A stretch of 64,000 nt of DNA from Solibaculum mannosilyticum (GCF_015140235.1 NZ_AP023321.1:434001-498000), one strand, 5' to 3'; numbered from the stretch's first letter, positions 7,804 to 17,262 are shown. Notes: generated from the sequence alone by a model not told the origin. A program made the numbers and translations.

Positions 7804-8745
7804 ATGGCTCAATCGAGAATCACATCGTTATTGGGATGCAGCTATCCCATTATCCAGGGAGGCATGGCCTGGGTGGCCGACAGTACGTTGGCTGCCGCCG
7901 TATCCAATGCCGGAGGCCTGGGACTGATTGCAGCGGCAAATGCGCCGGCTGACGTAGTGCGGGAAGAAATCCGCCGTGCTAAGATGTTAACCGATAAACC
8001 CTTTGGGGTCAACATCATGATGATGAGCCCCAATGTAGAAGAAGTGGCAAAGATCGTGGTAGAGGAAGGCGTCCAGGTCGTGACGACAGGCGCCGGCACT
8101 CCCGCCAAATATATGCCCGCATGGAAAGAGGCAGGCATTAAAATCATCCCGGTAGTGGCCAGCGTGGCCCAGGCAAAGCGCATGGAGCGCATGGGTGCTG
8201 ACGCTGTGGTGGCTGAAGGATGCGAGGCCGGTGGGCACATCGGCGAGCTGACCACTATGACGTTGGTTCCCCAGGTGGTGGATGCCGTCAGCATCCCGGT
8301 GCTGGCAGCCGGAGGCATTGCAGACGGCCGAGGCGTAGCGGCGGCCTTTTTGCTGGGTGCGGAAGGCGTCCAGGTGGGAACCCGGTTCCTGGCCTCTGAG
8401 GAATGCACCATCGCGCCGGAGTACAAGGAAATGGTGCTCAAGGCCAAGGACATCGATACCGCTGTTACCGGCCGGGTGGGCGGACATCCTGTCCGTCAGC
8501 TGAAAAATGCCTTTGTCCGTGAGATCGTGGCTGCCGAGAAGGCCGGCACCGATGCCGACAAGCTGGAGGAAATGATGGCAGGATCCCTGCGGCGTGCCGC
8601 CCGGGAAGGCGACGTGAAAAACGGATCCTTTATGGCGGGTCAGATTGCAGGGCTTGTCCAGGATATCAAACCGGTGTCGCGCATTATCGAGGATCTTTTC
8701 TCCCAGGCGTCGGCTTTGCTGGGGCAGGCCGGTACGCTGCTGTAA
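7804..8745 (+). CDS. fabK: Enoyl-ACP reductase II (FMN-dependent)
   Basis: 313 residues from the ATG at 7804, which has AGGGAGG 9 bases upstream. The frame is open 170 bases further 5' but that part has no FabK similarity. The start RITSLLGCSYPIIQGGMAWV, the VNIMMMSP strand, the AEGCEAGGHIG motif with the conserved histidine, and the AAGGIADGRG phosphate-binding loop define the FabK/2-nitropropane dioxygenase fold. It reduces trans-2-enoyl-ACP in the last step of each elongation cycle. FabK in place of FabI is typical of Lactobacillales and Clostridia and is generally associated with triclosan insensitivity. Confidence 0.95.
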   Translation: MAQSRITSLLGCSYPIIQGGMAWVADSTLAAAVSNAGGLGLIAAANAPADVVREEIRRAKMLTDKPFGVNIMMMSPNVEEVAKIVVEEGVQVVTTGAGTPAKYMPAWKEAGIKIIPVVASVAQAKRMERMGADAVVAEGCEAGGHIGELTTMTLVPQVVDAVSIPVLAAGGIADGRGVAAAFLLGAEGVQVGTRFLASEECTIAPEYKEMVLKAKDIDTAVTGRVGGHPVRQLKNAFVREIVAAEKAGTDADKLEEMMAGSLRRAAREGDVKNGSFMAGQIAGLVQDIKPVSRIIEDLFSQASALLGQAGTLL

Positions 8746-8763
8746 GAGGGAGGAACAGACGGT

Positions 8764-9672
8764 ATGAAAGTGGCTCTTGTATACGCCGGTCAAGGCGCCC
8801 AATTCGTGGGTATGGGCAAGGAATTGTATGAAGGTTCCGAAGCAGCCCGCCGTATTTTTGACCAGGCGGGAGAGGATATCAAGAAGGCCTGTTTTGAAGG
8901 CCCGGAAGAGGTGTTAAACCGCACCGATATGGCTCAGCCCTGTATTTATACCATGGAAGTGGCCGCATACGCAGCGCTGACCGACGGATATCAGGGAGAT
9001 GCTCAGTTTGTCATGGCGGGGTTCAGTTTAGGTGAATACGCTGCTTTGACGGCATCGGGCGTCCTTCCCTTTGATAAGGGATTGGAACTGGTGCGCCTGA
9101 GAGGCCAATGGATGCAGGAAGCATCCGGCGGCAAAGGCGGTATGGCCGCTATGCTGGGTAAGCTGGACGCGGTGGAACAGTGCTGCAAAGAGGCGGCGGG
9201 GGATGGTATGTGTATCCCTGTCAATTATAACTGCCCTGGTCAGACAGTGGTGTCCTATGACGATGAGGCCGGCAAACGTCTGGCTGAACTAGCTCGAGGC
9301 TATCGTCTCAAGTGCATCCCTTTGAAGGTGGGAGGTCCCTTCCACAGTCCGAAGATGCAGCCGGTGGCGGAAAAAATTGTGGATTATTTGCAGCATGTGG
9401 AATTAAACGCCCCGTCTTGTCCCCTTTATTCCAATGTGACGGCCCGTCCTATGGAGAAAGAGGATCTGGTGGATCTCATTCGCCGGCAGGTCATGAGCCC
9501 TGTTTTGTGGGAACAGACGGTGCGCAATATGGCCGAGGACGGCGTGGAAACCTTTGTAGAACTAGGCCCGGGCAAAGTGCTTCGGGGCCTGATCAAAAAG
9601 ACAATCCCGCAAGCAGCGCTCTACGGCGCGGAGGATGCCCAAAGCCTGCAAGCGGTTCGGGAGGTACTATAA
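8764..9672 (+). CDS. fabD: Malonyl-CoA:ACP transacylase
   Basis: 302 residues. The N-terminal GQGAQFVGMGKELYE oxyanion loop, the nucleophile serine in AGFSLGEYAALTASG, and the partner histidine in GGPFHSPKM are present, with PGKVLRGLIKK near the end. It moves malonyl units from CoA to ACP. The residue before the nucleophile is Phe in place of the His of the textbook GHSLGE motif, a variation I believe is common in Clostridia. It starts 18 bases after fabK and its end carries the ribosome binding site of fabG. Confidence 0.96.
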   Translation: MKVALVYAGQGAQFVGMGKELYEGSEAARRIFDQAGEDIKKACFEGPEEVLNRTDMAQPCIYTMEVAAYAALTDGYQGDAQFVMAGFSLGEYAALTASGVLPFDKGLELVRLRGQWMQEASGGKGGMAAMLGKLDAVEQCCKEAAGDGMCIPVNYNCPGQTVVSYDDEAGKRLAELARGYRLKCIPLKVGGPFHSPKMQPVAEKIVDYLQHVELNAPSCPLYSNVTARPMEKEDLVDLIRRQVMSPVLWEQTVRNMAEDGVETFVELGPGKVLRGLIKKTIPQAALYGAEDAQSLQAVREVL

Positions 9673-9673
9673 G

Positions 9674-10423
9674 ATGGAATTGGGTCTCAATGGAAAATGC
9701 GTACTGATCACCGGCGCGTCGGGTGGAATCGGCTGTGCAGCCGCCCTGGCCTTTGCCAAGGAGGGAGCAAAACTGGCCCTGGTGGATCTGGACTGGGGCG
9801 AACGCACCCAGGCTGTGAAAGACGCCATCGCCCAGACAGGCGCTGAGGTGGAATACATCGCCTGCAACGTGGCCGATTTCGACGCAGTGGAAAAGGCGGT
9901 CAAAACCGCCCATGAGAGATTTGGCTCTCTTGACGTGGTGATCAACAACGCCGGCATCACCAAGGACGGCCTGGTCATGCGCATGAAGGAACAGGATTTT
10001 GACAGCGTCATCGGCGTCAACCTGAAGGGCGCTTTTAACTTTGTTCGTCACGCCGCCCCCATTATGACCCGCCAGCGCAGCGGCCGCTTCATTAACGTGG
10101 CCTCCATCGTAGGCGTAGTGGGAAACCCCGGCCAGGCCAATTACTCAGCTTCTAAGGCCGGGATTATCGGCCTGACCAAGACGGTAGCCAAGGAGCTTGG
10201 TTCCCGTAATATCACTTCCAACGCCATTGCCCCCGGCTTTATCGAGACTGCCATGACCGATGCACTCAGCGATAAGGTCAAGGCCGAGCTCAATAGCCAT
10301 ATCAGCCTGCGCCGTCTGGGCAAGGCGGAGGACGTAGCCCGTCTTATGGTGTTCTTGGCCTCCGATGCCGGGTCCTATATCTCCGGCCAGGTCATCGGGG
10401 TGGACGGCTGTATGAGCATCTAA
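9674..10423 (+). CDS. fabG: 3-oxoacyl-ACP reductase
   Basis: 249 residues from the ATG at 9674, 1 base after fabD, with GGGAGG inside the fabD end. The NADP-binding TGASGGIG motif (residues about 12-19), the NNAG motif (VVINNAGITKDG), and the catalytic Tyr/Lys pair in NYSASKAGIIG mark a short-chain dehydrogenase. The sequence fits FabG throughout, including the C-terminal ISGQVIGVDGCMSI. It reduces 3-ketoacyl-ACP to the 3-hydroxy form. Confidence 0.96.
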   Translation: MELGLNGKCVLITGASGGIGCAAALAFAKEGAKLALVDLDWGERTQAVKDAIAQTGAEVEYIACNVADFDAVEKAVKTAHERFGSLDVVINNAGITKDGLVMRMKEQDFDSVIGVNLKGAFNFVRHAAPIMTRQRSGRFINVASIVGVVGNPGQANYSASKAGIIGLTKTVAKELGSRNITSNAIAPGFIETAMTDALSDKVKAELNSHISLRRLGKAEDVARLMVFLASDAGSYISGQVIGVDGCMSI

Positions 10424-10521
10424 TCCATTCCTTTCGCTGATCAAACAATGGATTTCCAAAGCGAGTAAGATATATGATCCCAGCAGGGTACATCACCCGG
10501 CGGGAGTTGTGGAGGTACAAT

Positions 10522-11757
10522 ATGAATCGCAGGGTTGTCATCACCGGCATAGGCGCCATCACCCCTCTGGGAAACAATGCCGCTGCCTTTTGGGAGGGCA
10601 TCAAAGAGGGGAAAAACGGCATTGGCCCTATCACACATTTTGACACAACCGATTTTAAAGTAAAGTTGGCCGCTGAGGTCAAGGATTTCTCCCTGGGCGA
10701 CTGGATGGAGAAAAAAGAGGAGCGCCGGATGGATCGCTTCTGTCAGATGGGTATGGCGGCTGCCATTGAGGCCTATCAGGACAGCGGTTTGGAAGGCCAC
10801 ATTGATGCCCATCGTCTGGCCGTCATGACCGGTTCGGGAATCGGGGGACTGTCCACCATTGAAAATGAACAGACCAAATTGCTGGATCGTGGTCCCCGCC
10901 GTGTCAGCCCCCTGATGATCCCCATGATCATCGGCAATATCCTGGCCGGCAATATCGCCATCCGGTTTGGGGCGAAGGGACTGTGCCATTCCCTTGTTAC
11001 GGCCTGCGCGACCGGAACCCACTGCCTGGGCGAGGCCTACTATATGATCCGGGACGGCCGTGCCGACGCCATCTTCGCCGGCGCCGCCGAAGCCACCATC
11101 ACCCCCCTGGGTGTGGCAGGGTTTACCAACATGACTGCCCTCTCCACCAAAGAGGATCCACAGCGGGCATCCATTCCCTTTGACAAGGAGCGGGATGGTT
11201 TTGTCATGGGTGAAGGAGCCGGTATGCTCATCCTGGAGGATCTGGAACATGCCAAGGCCCGCGGCGCCCATATTTATGCAGAAGTGGTAGGCTATGGTTC
11301 CACCTGCGACGCCCATCACATTACTTCTCCTGATCCCACTGGGGAAGGGGACGCCAACGCCATGATCATGGCCATGGAAGAAGCGGGGATCACGCCGAAG
11401 GATTTGTCTTACATCAACGCACATGGCACCTCTACTCCCTACAATGATTTGTATGAGACGGTTGCTATCAAACGTGCATTGGGCGACGAGGCAAAGAATG
11501 TCCCCATCAGTTCCACCAAGTCCATGACAGGACACATGCTGGGAGCGGCCGGGGCAGTAGAGGCCATTATCTGTGCTAGGGCGCTTCAGGAGGGATTTAT
11601 TCCCGCCACCATCAACTACCAGGTTCCCGATGAAGAGCTTGATTTGGACTATGTCCCCAATCAGGGCCGTAAAGCGGAATTGACGTATGCTTTATCCAAC
11701 TCCCTGGGCTTTGGCGGACATAATGGCGCTATTATCCTGAAAAAATGGAGCGAATAA
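10522..11757 (+). CDS. fabF: Beta-ketoacyl-ACP synthase II
   Basis: 411 residues from the ATG at 10522, preceded by GGAGG. The start MNRRVVITGIGAITPLGN is the FabF N-terminus. The catalytic Cys162 lies in VTACATGTHCLGEAY, and the two histidines lie in INAHGTSTPYND and MTGHMLGAAGAVEA. It elongates acyl-ACP by two carbons with malonyl-ACP and adjusts the membrane response to temperature. About 160 bases separate it from accB. A second promoter and a hairpin are found there, so the acc genes may be separately controlled. Confidence 0.96.
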   Translation: MNRRVVITGIGAITPLGNNAAAFWEGIKEGKNGIGPITHFDTTDFKVKLAAEVKDFSLGDWMEKKEERRMDRFCQMGMAAAIEAYQDSGLEGHIDAHRLAVMTGSGIGGLSTIENEQTKLLDRGPRRVSPLMIPMIIGNILAGNIAIRFGAKGLCHSLVTACATGTHCLGEAYYMIRDGRADAIFAGAAEATITPLGVAGFTNMTALSTKEDPQRASIPFDKERDGFVMGEGAGMLILEDLEHAKARGAHIYAEVVGYGSTCDAHHITSPDPTGEGDANAMIMAMEEAGITPKDLSYINAHGTSTPYNDLYETVAIKRALGDEAKNVPISSTKSMTGHMLGAAGAVEAIICARALQEGFIPATINYQVPDEELDLDYVPNQGRKAELTYALSNSLGFGGHNGAIILKKWSE

Positions 11758-11836
11758 TATTCCAATTTGTATAATAAAGTGGATTTATACAGAGATCGAC
11801 ACAAAAGAACCTGTAAGAAGATAGGGTAATATGTAA

Positions 11837-11873
11837 TATAATGTCGGAATAATACGTTTTGTATTATTCCGAC
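11837..11873 (+). promoter_or_regulatory. -10 box and long inverted repeat upstream of accB
   Basis: TATAAT (11837-11842) is directly followed by a perfect 13-bp inverted repeat, GTCGGAATAATAC and GTATTATTCCGAC, around GTTTT (11843-11873). No -35 box is convincing. The repeat would sit at or just after a transcription start and could be an operator or a 5' mRNA stem. No T run follows, so it is not a standard terminator. Its outer half (GTCGGAATA / TATTCCGAC) matches the fabH leader stem. Confidence 0.5.
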
Positions 11874-11921
11874 AGAGTAGTAGTCTTGACTGATGTAACG
11901 ATAAAAAGGGGGTTTGATCCA

Positions 11922-12401
11922 GTGGATTTGCAGTTAGTAGCGCAGCTGATCAACATGGTGACTACCTCAAGCCTGGCATCGCTTGAGATAGAGGAAAACG
12001 GTACGCGCATCAAGTTGGAGAACGGCGGAGGGATTGTCCCGGCTGTGCGCACGGAAAACGTCAGCGTGCCGGCGCCGGTGGTCAACGTGCCGGTAGAGGT
12101 ACACACCGCTCAGGCTGTGGCGGTCTCCGACCAGACGGAAGAGGCGGAAGAACCAAAAGAGGAGTTTTACGAAGTAAAGGCCCCCATGGTGGGGATCTTC
12201 TATAGCCTGGGTTCCATGAACCGTCCTGAACTCAAAGAGGGCGACGAGATTAAAAAAGGCAGCATTGTATGCGCCATTGAAGCCATGAAGCTGATCAACG
12301 AAGTGGAATGCGACGTAGACGGAACCTTTGTGGAACTGCTTGCCAAAGACGGCGATCAGGTGGAATACGGACAGCCTCTGGTCCGCATCAGGAGGAATTG
12401 A
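11922..12401 (+). CDS. accB: Biotin carboxyl carrier protein of acetyl-CoA carboxylase
   Basis: 159 residues from the GTG at 11922, with AAAGGGGG upstream. An earlier in-frame ATG (11859) would lie inside the inverted repeat and is less likely. An N-terminal [13 protein letters not shown] helix leads to a short Ala/Pro/Val/Glu-rich linker (about residues 40-80). The C-terminal biotinyl domain follows, with Lys123 in [12 protein letters not shown] as the biotin site. The biotin carried here is carboxylated by AccC and delivered to AccDA. The fabZ ribosome binding site, AGGAGG, lies inside its end. Confidence 0.95.
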   Translation: MDLQLVAQLINMVTTSSLASLEIEENGTRIKLENGGGIVPAVRTENVSVPAPVVNVPVEVHTAQAVAVSDQTEEAEEPKEEFYEVKAPMVGIFYSLGSMNRPELKEGDEIKKGSIVCAIEAMKLINEVECDVDGTFVELLAKDGDQVEYGQPLVRIRRN

Positions 12402-12403
12402 GT

Positions 12404-12829
12404 ATGATTTTGAACCGTCAGCAGATTATGGAGATCATCCCTCACCGCGCCCCGTTCCTGCTGTTGGACGACGTGCTGGAACTGGAGCCGGGCAAACGGT
12501 GCGTGGCCGAAAAGCATGTGGTCAAAGAGGATTTCTGGGTCCCGGGCCACTTCCCGGAACATGCCGTGATGCCGGGCGTCCTGATTGTGGAAGCTCTGGC
12601 TCAGGCCGGTGCAGTCGCCGCGTTGTCGGTGCCGGAATACAAGGGTAAAATTGCCTTCTTCGGCGGTATCAAGTCGGCCCGCTTCCGCCGGATGGTGGAG
12701 CCAGGGGATACCCTGCGTTTGGAGACCGAGATGACCCGTATGCGCGGTCCGGTGGGCGTCGGTTCCTGCAAAGCCACTGTAGATGGGGAACTGGCCTGTG
12801 AATGCGAGATCACATTCATGATTAAATAA
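12404..12829 (+). CDS. fabZ: 3-hydroxyacyl-ACP dehydratase
   Basis: 141 residues from the ATG at 12404, 2 bases after accB. The hot-dog fold is recognised by [16 protein letters not shown] at the start. The catalytic His lies in [13 protein letters not shown], with the Glu eight residues later in [12 protein letters not shown]. It removes water from 3-hydroxyacyl-ACP to give the enoyl form used by FabK. Its position between accB and accC is the standard Firmicutes order. Confidence 0.96.
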   Translation: MILNRQQIMEIIPHRAPFLLLDDVLELEPGKRCVAEKHVVKEDFWVPGHFPEHAVMPGVLIVEALAQAGAVAALSVPEYKGKIAFFGGIKSARFRRMVEPGDTLRLETEMTRMRGPVGVGSCKATVDGELACECEITFMIK

Positions 12830-12985
12830 AGAGATAAAAATCGGCCTCAGACGGTTGGAATGTTTCCAGCCGTCGGGGCTAGAAAGAGTACGCCGATGGA
12901 CATTTCGTCTTCTGCTGGCATTACGGCGCCGGTAAGGAGAAAAGAGGTCAACCGGCGGCTTTTGCAATTGGTAGAAAGGGGTTGG

Positions 12986-14344
12986 ATGCCCTTGTTTTCA
13001 AAAGTATTGGTAGCAAACCGCGGGGAGATTGCGGTACGCATTATCCGCGCCTGCCGGGAATTGGGCGTACAGTCGGTGGCCATCGTGTCGGAGGCCGACC
13101 GGGATTGTCTGCACGCCTACCTGGCCGATGAGACGGTATGTGTCGGCGGCCCGTCGGCAGGGGACAGCTATTTGAACATTCAGAATATCATCTCGGCCGC
13201 CCTGATGAAGGGATGCGACGCCATTCATCCGGGATTTGGTTTTCTGTCGGAAAATGCGGAGTTTGCCGAGATCTGCGATCAGTGCGGTCTGACCTTCATC
13301 GGCCCGGGGGCCGACAGCATCCGTCTTTTAGGGGATAAGGCCCGGGCCAAGGATACCATGAAGGCATGCGGCGTCCCCACCATCCCGGGATCCGACGGCG
13401 AACTGACCGATTTGGACAAAGCCCGGGAACTGGCGTCGGAAATCGGATATCCGGTGCTCATCAAAGCGGCGGCCGGCGGCGGCGGCCGGGGTATCCGGGT
13501 GGTGGAAAAGGAAGAGGATCTGGAGGATGCGTTTACAGCGGCGACCGCAGAGGCAGTGGCCTGTTTTGGCTACGGCGGCGTGTATCTGGAAAAGCTGCTG
13601 CGGGGCATCCGCCACATCGAATTCCAGATTTTTGCCGACCGGTTCGGCCATGTGGTTTACCTGGGAGAACGGGACTGTTCCTTGCAGCGCCGCCGTCAGA
13701 AGGTGCTGGAGGAGGCCCCCTCCCCGGTGATGACGGCGGAATTGCGGGCCCGCATGGGCGAAGCGGCTGTCAAGGCCGCCAAAGCGGTGGGATATCACAA
13801 CACCGGCACGGTGGAATTCTTGCTGGATCCGGATGGCAACTTCTATTTTATGGAGATGAATACCCGCATCCAGGTGGAACATCCCGTCACCGAGATGGTG
13901 ACCAGTTTGGATCTTGTAAAGGAACAGATCCAGGTGGCGTCGGGCCAGGCACTCAGCTTTACCCAGGAGGATGTCATCATTCGGGGACACTCCATCGAAT
14001 GCCGCATCAATGCCGAGAATCCGGAACAAAACTTCCGGCCGGACAGCGGCACGGTGGATGTGCTGTTTATCCCAGGAGGCAACGGCGTGCGGTTTGACAG
14101 CCAGCTGTACCAAGGTTATGACCTGCCCTGTTATTATGACTCCATGATCGGCAAACTGATCGTGTGGGGACGCGACCGGACCGAAGCCATCGCCCGCATG
14201 AAGAGCGCTCTGTCTGAACTGATTGTCAATGGAATCGATACCAATGTTTCCTTCCAGAAAAGCATCATCAATAGCGAGTTCTTTGGGCAGGGACGTTACG
14301 ATACCGGCACCATTGAACGCATGCTGAAGGGTGAAGAGAAATGA
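12986..14344 (+). CDS. accC: Acetyl-CoA carboxylase, biotin carboxylase subunit
   Basis: 452 residues from the ATG at 12986 (AAAGGGG upstream); the frame is open for 126 bases more but without similarity. The start FSKVLVANRGEIAVRIIRACRELG, the ATP-grasp loop KAAAGGGGRGIRVV, and the catalytic EMNTRIQVEHPVTE region are all canonical. It carboxylates the biotin on AccB using ATP and bicarbonate. Its stop overlaps the accD start by ATGA, indicating translational coupling. Confidence 0.97.
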   Translation: MPLFSKVLVANRGEIAVRIIRACRELGVQSVAIVSEADRDCLHAYLADETVCVGGPSAGDSYLNIQNIISAALMKGCDAIHPGFGFLSENAEFAEICDQCGLTFIGPGADSIRLLGDKARAKDTMKACGVPTIPGSDGELTDLDKARELASEIGYPVLIKAAAGGGGRGIRVVEKEEDLEDAFTAATAEAVACFGYGGVYLEKLLRGIRHIEFQIFADRFGHVVYLGERDCSLQRRRQKVLEEAPSPVMTAELRARMGEAAVKAAKAVGYHNTGTVEFLLDPDGNFYFMEMNTRIQVEHPVTEMVTSLDLVKEQIQVASGQALSFTQEDVIIRGHSIECRINAENPEQNFRPDSGTVDVLFIPGGNGVRFDSQLYQGYDLPCYYDSMIGKLIVWGRDRTEAIARMKSALSELIVNGIDTNVSFQKSIINSEFFGQGRYDTGTIERMLKGEEK

Positions 14345-15255
14345 ACATTAAAGATTTGTTTATCCGAAACAAGGACGTCCTGCCTCCGCCGCAGAAAGCG
14401 GCAGCCGCCAAGACGTCGGGCAAGGTGACCAAACAGCTTTGGGTTAAATGTCCCTCCTGTAAGCGGATGCTGTACGAGCGCCTGGTGATCGAAAACGGCC
14501 AGGTGTGCCCGGCCTGCGGACATCACTTCCGTCTGACGGCTGGCGAACGTCTCAAAATGACGGTGGATCCCGGTTCCTTTGAGGAATTCCCCTTTGAGAT
14601 CGAGGTGTCCGACCCGTTAAATTTCCCCGATTATCCGGAAAAGCTCAAGCGTTACCGCAAGGAGACAGGGCTCAAGGAAGCGGTGGTATGCGGCGTCGGC
14701 AAGATCCACGGCCTGGAGACGGTTCTGTGCGTCATGGACAGCCATTTCATGATGGGCAGTATGGGCCGCGTAGTGGGCGAGAGCATCACCCGTTCGGTGG
14801 AGTATGCCACCGAGCACAACATGCCCATTGTAATTTTTGCCACTTCCGGCGGCGCCCGGATGCAGGAGGGTATTGTGTCCCTGATGCAGATGGCCAAGAT
14901 CAGCGGCGCCCTGCAGCATCACAGCGATGCGGGACTGCTTTATATCACCGTGATCACCGATCCCACCACCGGCGGTGTCACCGCCAGCTTTGCCTCCTTG
15001 GGGGATGTCATCGTGGCGGAGAAAAACGCCCTTATCGGGTTTGCGGGAAAACGGGTGGTTGAGCAGACCATCAACCAGCGTCTGCCTCAGAATTTCCAGC
15101 GTGCGGAATTCGCCCAGGAATGCGGTTTTGTAGATATTATTGTGGAGCGTTCCAAGATGAAGGACACCCTGTGGAAGCTCCTCTACATGCATATGCCTCC
15201 GGAAGCCAGAGGCGAGGCAAAGCAACGTCGTGAACAGCAAGGAGGCGTGGAATAA
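14341..15255 (+). CDS. accD: Acetyl-CoA carboxylase, carboxyltransferase beta subunit
   Basis: 304 residues. The N-terminal zinc ribbon has Cys37, Cys40, Cys56 and Cys59 (WVKCPSC and CPACGHHF). The crotonase-fold carboxyltransferase domain follows, with [13 protein letters not shown] and [15 protein letters not shown]. It works with AccA to transfer the carboxyl group from biotin to acetyl-CoA, giving malonyl-CoA. The start overlaps accC, and the stop shares one base with the accA start. Confidence 0.97.
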   Translation: MNIKDLFIRNKDVLPPPQKAAAAKTSGKVTKQLWVKCPSCKRMLYERLVIENGQVCPACGHHFRLTAGERLKMTVDPGSFEEFPFEIEVSDPLNFPDYPEKLKRYRKETGLKEAVVCGVGKIHGLETVLCVMDSHFMMGSMGRVVGESITRSVEYATEHNMPIVIFATSGGARMQEGIVSLMQMAKISGALQHHSDAGLLYITVITDPTTGGVTASFASLGDVIVAEKNALIGFAGKRVVEQTINQRLPQNFQRAEFAQECGFVDIIVERSKMKDTLWKLLYMHMPPEARGEAKQRREQQGGVE

Positions 15256-16034
15256 TGGAGCAGAAGAATTTGACGGCATGGGACCGGGTCACAGCGGCCC
15301 GTATGCCGGGACGTCCCACCTCCCAGTACTTCATCGACGCCATTTTTGACGATTTCATCGAGCTGCACGGCGACCGTCACTACGGCGACGACGCCTCGGT
15401 CATTGGCGGCATCGCCCTGCTGGACGGGCAGCCCGTCACGGTTATCGGGGAGGAAAAAGGACAAAATCCTGCCGACCGCGCCCGCCGCAACTTTGGTTCC
15501 CCTCATCCGGAAGGATACAGAAAGGCGCTGCGCCTCATGAAACAGGCGGAGAAATTCCGCCGTCCGGTCATCTGCCTGGCCGATACCCAAGGCGCCTACT
15601 GCGGCGTTGGGGCGGAGGAACGGGGCCAGGGCGAGGCCATCGCCCGCAACCTGAAAGAGATGATGAAGCTGACGGTGCCGGTCATCTCTGTCGTCATCAG
15701 CGAAGGCGGTTCGGGAGGGGCCTTGGCCATCGCCGTGGCCAATAAGGTTGCCATCCTGCAAAACGCCATCTACGCCATCCTTTCCCCGGAGGGCTTTGCC
15801 GCCATCCTGTGGAAGGACGCTTCCCGGGCCAAGGAGGCCGCTGAGGTCATGAAGATCACGGCCGACGAACTGTACGAATTAGGGGTTGTGGACCAGATTA
15901 TCCCGGAAGGGGAAGAACCGGCCGAAACCGCCCAAGCGGTAAAGAGGTATATTCTGAGGGAATTGGAAGCCATGAAGGCCATGTCCCCTCAGGAGCTGAG
16001 CCATCAGCGGTACCAACGGTTCCGCGCATTCTGA
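15255..16034 (+). CDS. accA: Acetyl-CoA carboxylase, carboxyltransferase alpha subunit
   Basis: 259 residues, somewhat shorter than proteobacterial AccA because the N-terminal helices are reduced, as is usual when AccD and AccA are neighbours in Firmicutes. Motifs: [34 protein letters not shown], the [11 protein letters not shown] oxyanion loop, and [13 protein letters not shown]. It forms the carboxyltransferase with AccD. It shares one base with accD. Its own stop overlaps an ATG in the following regulator frame, although a better start for that regulator lies further on. Confidence 0.96.
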   Translation: MEQKNLTAWDRVTAARMPGRPTSQYFIDAIFDDFIELHGDRHYGDDASVIGGIALLDGQPVTVIGEEKGQNPADRARRNFGSPHPEGYRKALRLMKQAEKFRRPVICLADTQGAYCGVGAEERGQGEAIARNLKEMMKLTVPVISVVISEGGSGGALAIAVANKVAILQNAIYAILSPEGFAAILWKDASRAKEAAEVMKITADELYELGVVDQIIPEGEEPAETAQAVKRYILRELEAMKAMSPQELSHQRYQRFRAF

Positions 16035-16114
16035 TGAGGACAAGCTCTTTGGCAATGGATGCGCAAAAATGCCGACGGATGCAGGACATCCGCCCCAAGT
16101 GTGGAGGGAAAACA

Positions 16115-16555
16115 TTGCATTACGCCCATGAGGATGTGGACCGGTTGCTGGTCCAGACCTTTAACGAGATCTTAAAGGTGGAGGAATCGGCCGTCCGAGT
16201 TTCCACCAAAGACTTTATTTCGGCCAATGAGATCCACACCATGGAGGCCATCGGCACCAACGCCCATAAAAGTATGAGCGAGGTGGCTGCGGCGTTGCGT
16301 ATTACCGTCAGTACATTGACCACTTCCATCAATCGGCTGGTGCTCAAGGGGATGGTGGTGCGTTCCAGGTCGGAGGAGGATCGCCGTGTGGTGTGTCTCA
16401 GCCTGACCGATAAAGCCCGCATCATCGTCAGAGCCCATCAGCGTTTCCACCGGGAGATGGTCAAAGCAGCTGTCGACGGCCTCAGCGATCAGGAAATTGA
16501 GATCTTAAAGCATACGTTGGGCAATATCCGGCAATTTTTTGCCGACCGTCTGTGA
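16115..16555 (+). CDS. fabT: MarR-family regulator, FabT-like repressor of fatty-acid synthesis
   Basis: 146 residues from the TTG at 16115, chosen for its GTGGAGGG site 6 bases upstream. An ATG at 16034 overlapping the accA stop would add 27 residues without family similarity. The winged HTH spans SMSEVAAALRITVSTLTTSI (about residues 52-71) with the DRR wing (SEEDRRVVCLSL). FabT is known in streptococci to repress the fab genes when bound to long-chain acyl-ACP. There it sits before fabH; here it is the last gene of the same operon. A FabT-type operator is present at 6305-6317. The role is inferred from family, context and operator together. Confidence 0.8.
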   Translation: MHYAHEDVDRLLVQTFNEILKVEESAVRVSTKDFISANEIHTMEAIGTNAHKSMSEVAAALRITVSTLTTSINRLVLKGMVVRSRSEEDRRVVCLSLTDKARIIVRAHQRFHREMVKAAVDGLSDQEIEILKHTLGNIRQFFADRL

Positions 16556-16581
16556 CGAACGGGACAAAAAGAATAAAATAA

Positions 16582-16636
16582 AAACACTCCCCGCAGCTCC
16601 TTTGGATACTATCCGGTGAGCTGCGGGGAGTGTTAT
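16582..16636. terminator. Bidirectional terminator between fabT and the Fur-family gene
   Basis: AACACTCCCCGCAGCTC and GAGCTGCGGGGAGTGTT form a 17-bp stem with an 18-base loop. Ts follow on one side and As precede on the other, which suits both converging genes. Confidence 0.85.
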
Positions 16637-16659
16637 TGTGAAAGACAATTGAGATGGGA

Positions 16660-17079
16660 TCAGTCCTGCTTATTGGGACTCTGCTGTTCTTTTTTGGCGC
16701 GGCACTTAGAGCAGTATCCAAAAAGCTCCACGTGGTGGGAGGAGACTTGAAACCCGGTTTCCTCCAGCACCTTTTGTTCCAACCCGTGGAGAGGGCACTG
16801 GTGGAGGGGGATGAGCCGATTGCATCCCAGGCACACCAAATAGTGGCTGTGGGCGCCCTGGCCCAGCTCATAGCTGACCTGATTGTCGGACAGACGGTGA
16901 CAAACCACCTCATGACGGTCGGCCATAGCCTCCAAATTGCGGTAGACGGTGGTGATGGCCATGGAGGGACAGGAGGCAAGAGCCAAAGCGTGAATTTCGC
17001 CGGCCGACATGGGACGTTCAGCATTCTTCAGGATGGAGAGGATAATTTTTTTTTGCTTGGTGTTGCGGGTGGATGCCAT
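16660..17079 (-). CDS. zur: Fur-family metal regulator, probable zinc repressor
   Basis: 139 residues. The N-terminal winged helix carries the recognition segment MAITTVYRNLEAM. The dimerisation half has the structural zinc cysteines CLGC and CSKC plus histidines (HSHYLVC, HHVELFGYC). Fur-family proteins bind DNA when loaded with metal. Divergent placement against znuABC, with an inverted-repeat operator in between, points to the zinc-sensing branch over Fur or PerR, but motif reading alone cannot prove the metal. A GGTGAGG site precedes the ATG. On the minus strand TGGACA and TATAAT (17118-17123) with 17-base spacing form its promoter. Confidence 0.8.
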   Translation of the reverse strand: MASTRNTKQKKIILSILKNAERPMSAGEIHALALASCPSMAITTVYRNLEAMADRHEVVCHRLSDNQVSYELGQGAHSHYLVCLGCNRLIPLHQCPLHGLEQKVLEETGFQVSSHHVELFGYCSKCRAKKEQQSPNKQD

Positions 17080-17151
17080 GGAACCTCACCTCTGGACATA
17101 CATTTGTAGTATGGACACATTATACCGTCAACCGAGGAGTTTGTCCAGGCG

Positions 17152-17202
17152 TTGACAAGTCCTGGGGATGGTGGTACAATTATTGCAATTAACTTGCAAT
17201 AA
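17152..17202 (+). promoter_or_regulatory. znuABC promoter with Zur-type inverted repeat
   Basis: TTGACA (17152-17157), 17 bases, TACAAT (17175-17180). Starting on the last T of the -10 box is the 9-5-9 inverted repeat TTATTGCAA / TTGCAATAA (17180-17202), over the transcription start. Fur-family operators have this kind of dyad, and a bound repressor here would block initiation of the zinc uptake genes. Confidence 0.75.
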
Positions 17203-17262
17203 AAGCGCCGGCGGATGTCGTATTGGCCGGAAGCGATGGAAAACCAGAGGAGGGACGGCCCT

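Noticed and set aside
12830-12985. Gap between fabZ and accC as a possible separate riboswitch or gene
   Set aside because: The open frame continues from accC without similarity, and I see no conserved RNA motif; treated as untranslated spacer.
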